DNA of 7,990 nt from contig JAFLTK010000013.1 in the NCBI GenBank assembly GCA_022511505.1, positions 1 through 7,990 on the forward strand, in the 5' to 3' direction. Shown in pieces: positions 7,624 through 7,990 of the stretch. Every line of letters starts with the position of its first letter. The stretch's first letter is position 1. The position numbers and the translations under genes were made by a program. The notes under the pieces were generated by a model. That model did not search any database, was not told where the DNA came from, and saw only the letters and a list, made by a program, of their open reading frames with translations. Source of the stretch: Muribaculaceae bacterium (GTDB taxonomy: Bacteria; Bacteroidota; Bacteroidia; Bacteroidales; Muribaculaceae).

Positions 7624-7744
7624 TCCCCGCCGCCCATATTTTTTGCTTAAAAATTGGATAAATATGCTACGGTCCATCAAAACACAGTTGCAAAGGGATG
7701 CGATTCTTCGCGTCCACGCAGTCAACTGATTATATTCGTCTTAT

Positions 7745-7767
7745 GGGACGAGACAAAATCGCGTCCC
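7745..7767. repeat. Inverted repeat 1 of the tail
   Basis: GGGACG (7745-7750) pairs with CGTCCC (7762-7767) across an 11-base spacer. A small CCGG-ATAA-CCGG self-complementary site (7767-7778) follows immediately. The 6-base arms are short, so alone this would be weak; it gains weight because the same GGGACG/CGTCCC arms recur in inverted repeat 4. Confidence 0.4.
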
Positions 7768-7794
7768 CGGATAACCGGCGTGGTGGCGAGCATC

Positions 7795-7811
7795 GTGCCG
7801 CGGAGCGGCAC
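7795..7811. repeat. Inverted repeat 2 of the tail
   Basis: GTGCCGC (7795-7801) pairs perfectly with GCGGCAC (7805-7811) around a GGA loop. It would form a stable GC-rich hairpin in RNA from either strand. On the + strand it is followed by CTCTTTCAATAA, not a proper T-run, so an intrinsic terminator is unlikely. Confidence 0.6.
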
Positions 7812-7823
7812 CTCTTTCAATAA

Positions 7824-7857
7824 CCCCGTACATGCGAGCGCAGCGAGCTGTGCGGGG
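7824..7857. repeat. Inverted repeat 3 of the tail
   Basis: CCCCGTACA (7824-7832) pairs with TGTGCGGGG (7849-7857) through nine pairs, one of them a T-G wobble. The 16-base interior contains GCGAGC twice (7834-7839 and 7843-7848) as a short direct repeat. The T-G wobble in an otherwise perfect stem is what an RNA-level constraint or simple decay of a palindrome would both give. Confidence 0.55.
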
Positions 7858-7872
7858 AAACAACCCACTGTG

Positions 7873-7899
7873 AAAATCGTCCCGAAGGGACGAGATTTT
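7873..7899. repeat. Inverted repeat 4 of the tail
   Basis: CGTCCC (7878-7883) pairs with GGGACG (7887-7892) around a GAA loop. The flanking AAAAT (7873-7877) pairs with ATTTT (7895-7899) across a two-base AG bulge. With a T-run on the 3' side it vaguely resembles an intrinsic terminator, and because the A-tract on its 5' side is a T-run on the other strand, it could act in both directions. No adjacent gene end calls for it, so repeat membership is the preferred reading. Confidence 0.6.
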
Positions 7900-7945
7900 A
7901 CGTCGAGACGTTTCCCCACGTCGCTAAGATTCGGTCGAGCTAAAG

Positions 7946-7964
7946 ATTGTCCCTCCGGGACAAT
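7946..7964. repeat. Inverted repeat 5 of the tail
   Basis: ATTGTCCC (7946-7953) pairs perfectly with GGGACAAT (7957-7964) around a TCC loop. CTCCG (7953-7957) could alternatively pair with CGGAG (7968-7972), which would exclude the first hairpin. The GTCCC/GGGAC core is shared with inverted repeats 1 and 4. Confidence 0.6.
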
Positions 7965-7990
7965 TCTCGGAGGGGAGCGCCTACCCCGCA

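Larger units (their letters stand above)
7743..7990. repeat. Palindrome-rich intergenic repeat region, cut by the window end
   Basis: The 367 bases after the GH9 stop hold no gene I can support. Bases 7624-7742 show only a T-rich tract and no clear terminator hairpin. From 7743 on, at least five separate inverted repeats occur within about 220 bases, several with GGGAC/GTCCC stems. CCCCGCA at 7984-7990 is the exact reverse complement of TGCGGGG at 7851-7857, and AACCCCGTA (7822-7830) resembles TACCCCGCA (7982-7990) at 7 of 9 bases, hinting that a second unit of about 160 bases begins at the edge. This pattern suggests a dispersed or tandem palindromic repeat family; copy number cannot be judged from one window. 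Confidence 0.55.

Noticed and set aside
7642..7666. Promoter made of TTTG (7642-7645) and TAAATATG (7659-7666)
   Set aside because: The 13-base spacing is well short of the roughly 19-21 expected between Bacteroidota -33 and -7 elements, and no gene follows.
7743..7823. 26-codon + strand frame with an ATG at 7743
   Set aside because: It is short, overlaps palindromes, and has no recognisable motif or promoter; best explained by the repeat.
7743..7990. CRISPR array
   Set aside because: The elements are unequal palindromes without a constant direct repeat or regular spacers, and no cas gene is present.

Overview
The window reads as chromosomal DNA of a Bacteroidota organism, most likely a high-GC member of the order Bacteroidales such as the Muribaculaceae. 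The evidence is a SusC-type plug domain, Bacteroidales-like DnaE and GH9 proteins, start codons without clear Shine-Dalgarno sequences, and a weak match to the TAnnTTTG promoter -7 box. The family-level placement is inference. All recognised genes are on the + strand.

Bases 1-3441 hold housekeeping genes: the 3' part of dnaE (replicative DNA polymerase III alpha subunit, its start lying before the window) and, 12 bases on, trxA (thioredoxin). A gap of about 230 bases follows. It contains a composite stem-loop and, near its end, a weak promoter candidate.

Bases 3673-7623 hold four closely spaced genes that could be one transcription unit (gaps of 20, 6 and 46 bases). They are an exported protein made only of the N-terminal part of a SusC-like receptor (carboxypeptidase-regulatory-like domain plus plug, no barrel), a D-2-hydroxyacid dehydrogenase, a DUF2442 plus helix-turn-helix protein, and a secreted family 9 glycoside hydrolase. 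The DUF2442 gene is about 38% GC by hand count, while sampled stretches of its two neighbours are near 70%, so it looks recently acquired. The four products do not form an obvious pathway. The GH9 enzyme suggests beta-glucan breakdown, but no complete SusC/SusD pair is present.

Bases 7624-7990 contain no convincing gene. From about 7743 onward the sequence is packed with short perfect or near-perfect inverted repeats, and the last bases look like the start of another repeat unit. This is probably a dispersed or tandem intergenic repeat element.

I found no CRISPR array, tRNA, rRNA, transposase or complete defence system. The best leads are the barrel-less plug protein, the orphan AT-rich DUF2442 gene and the palindrome-rich tail.
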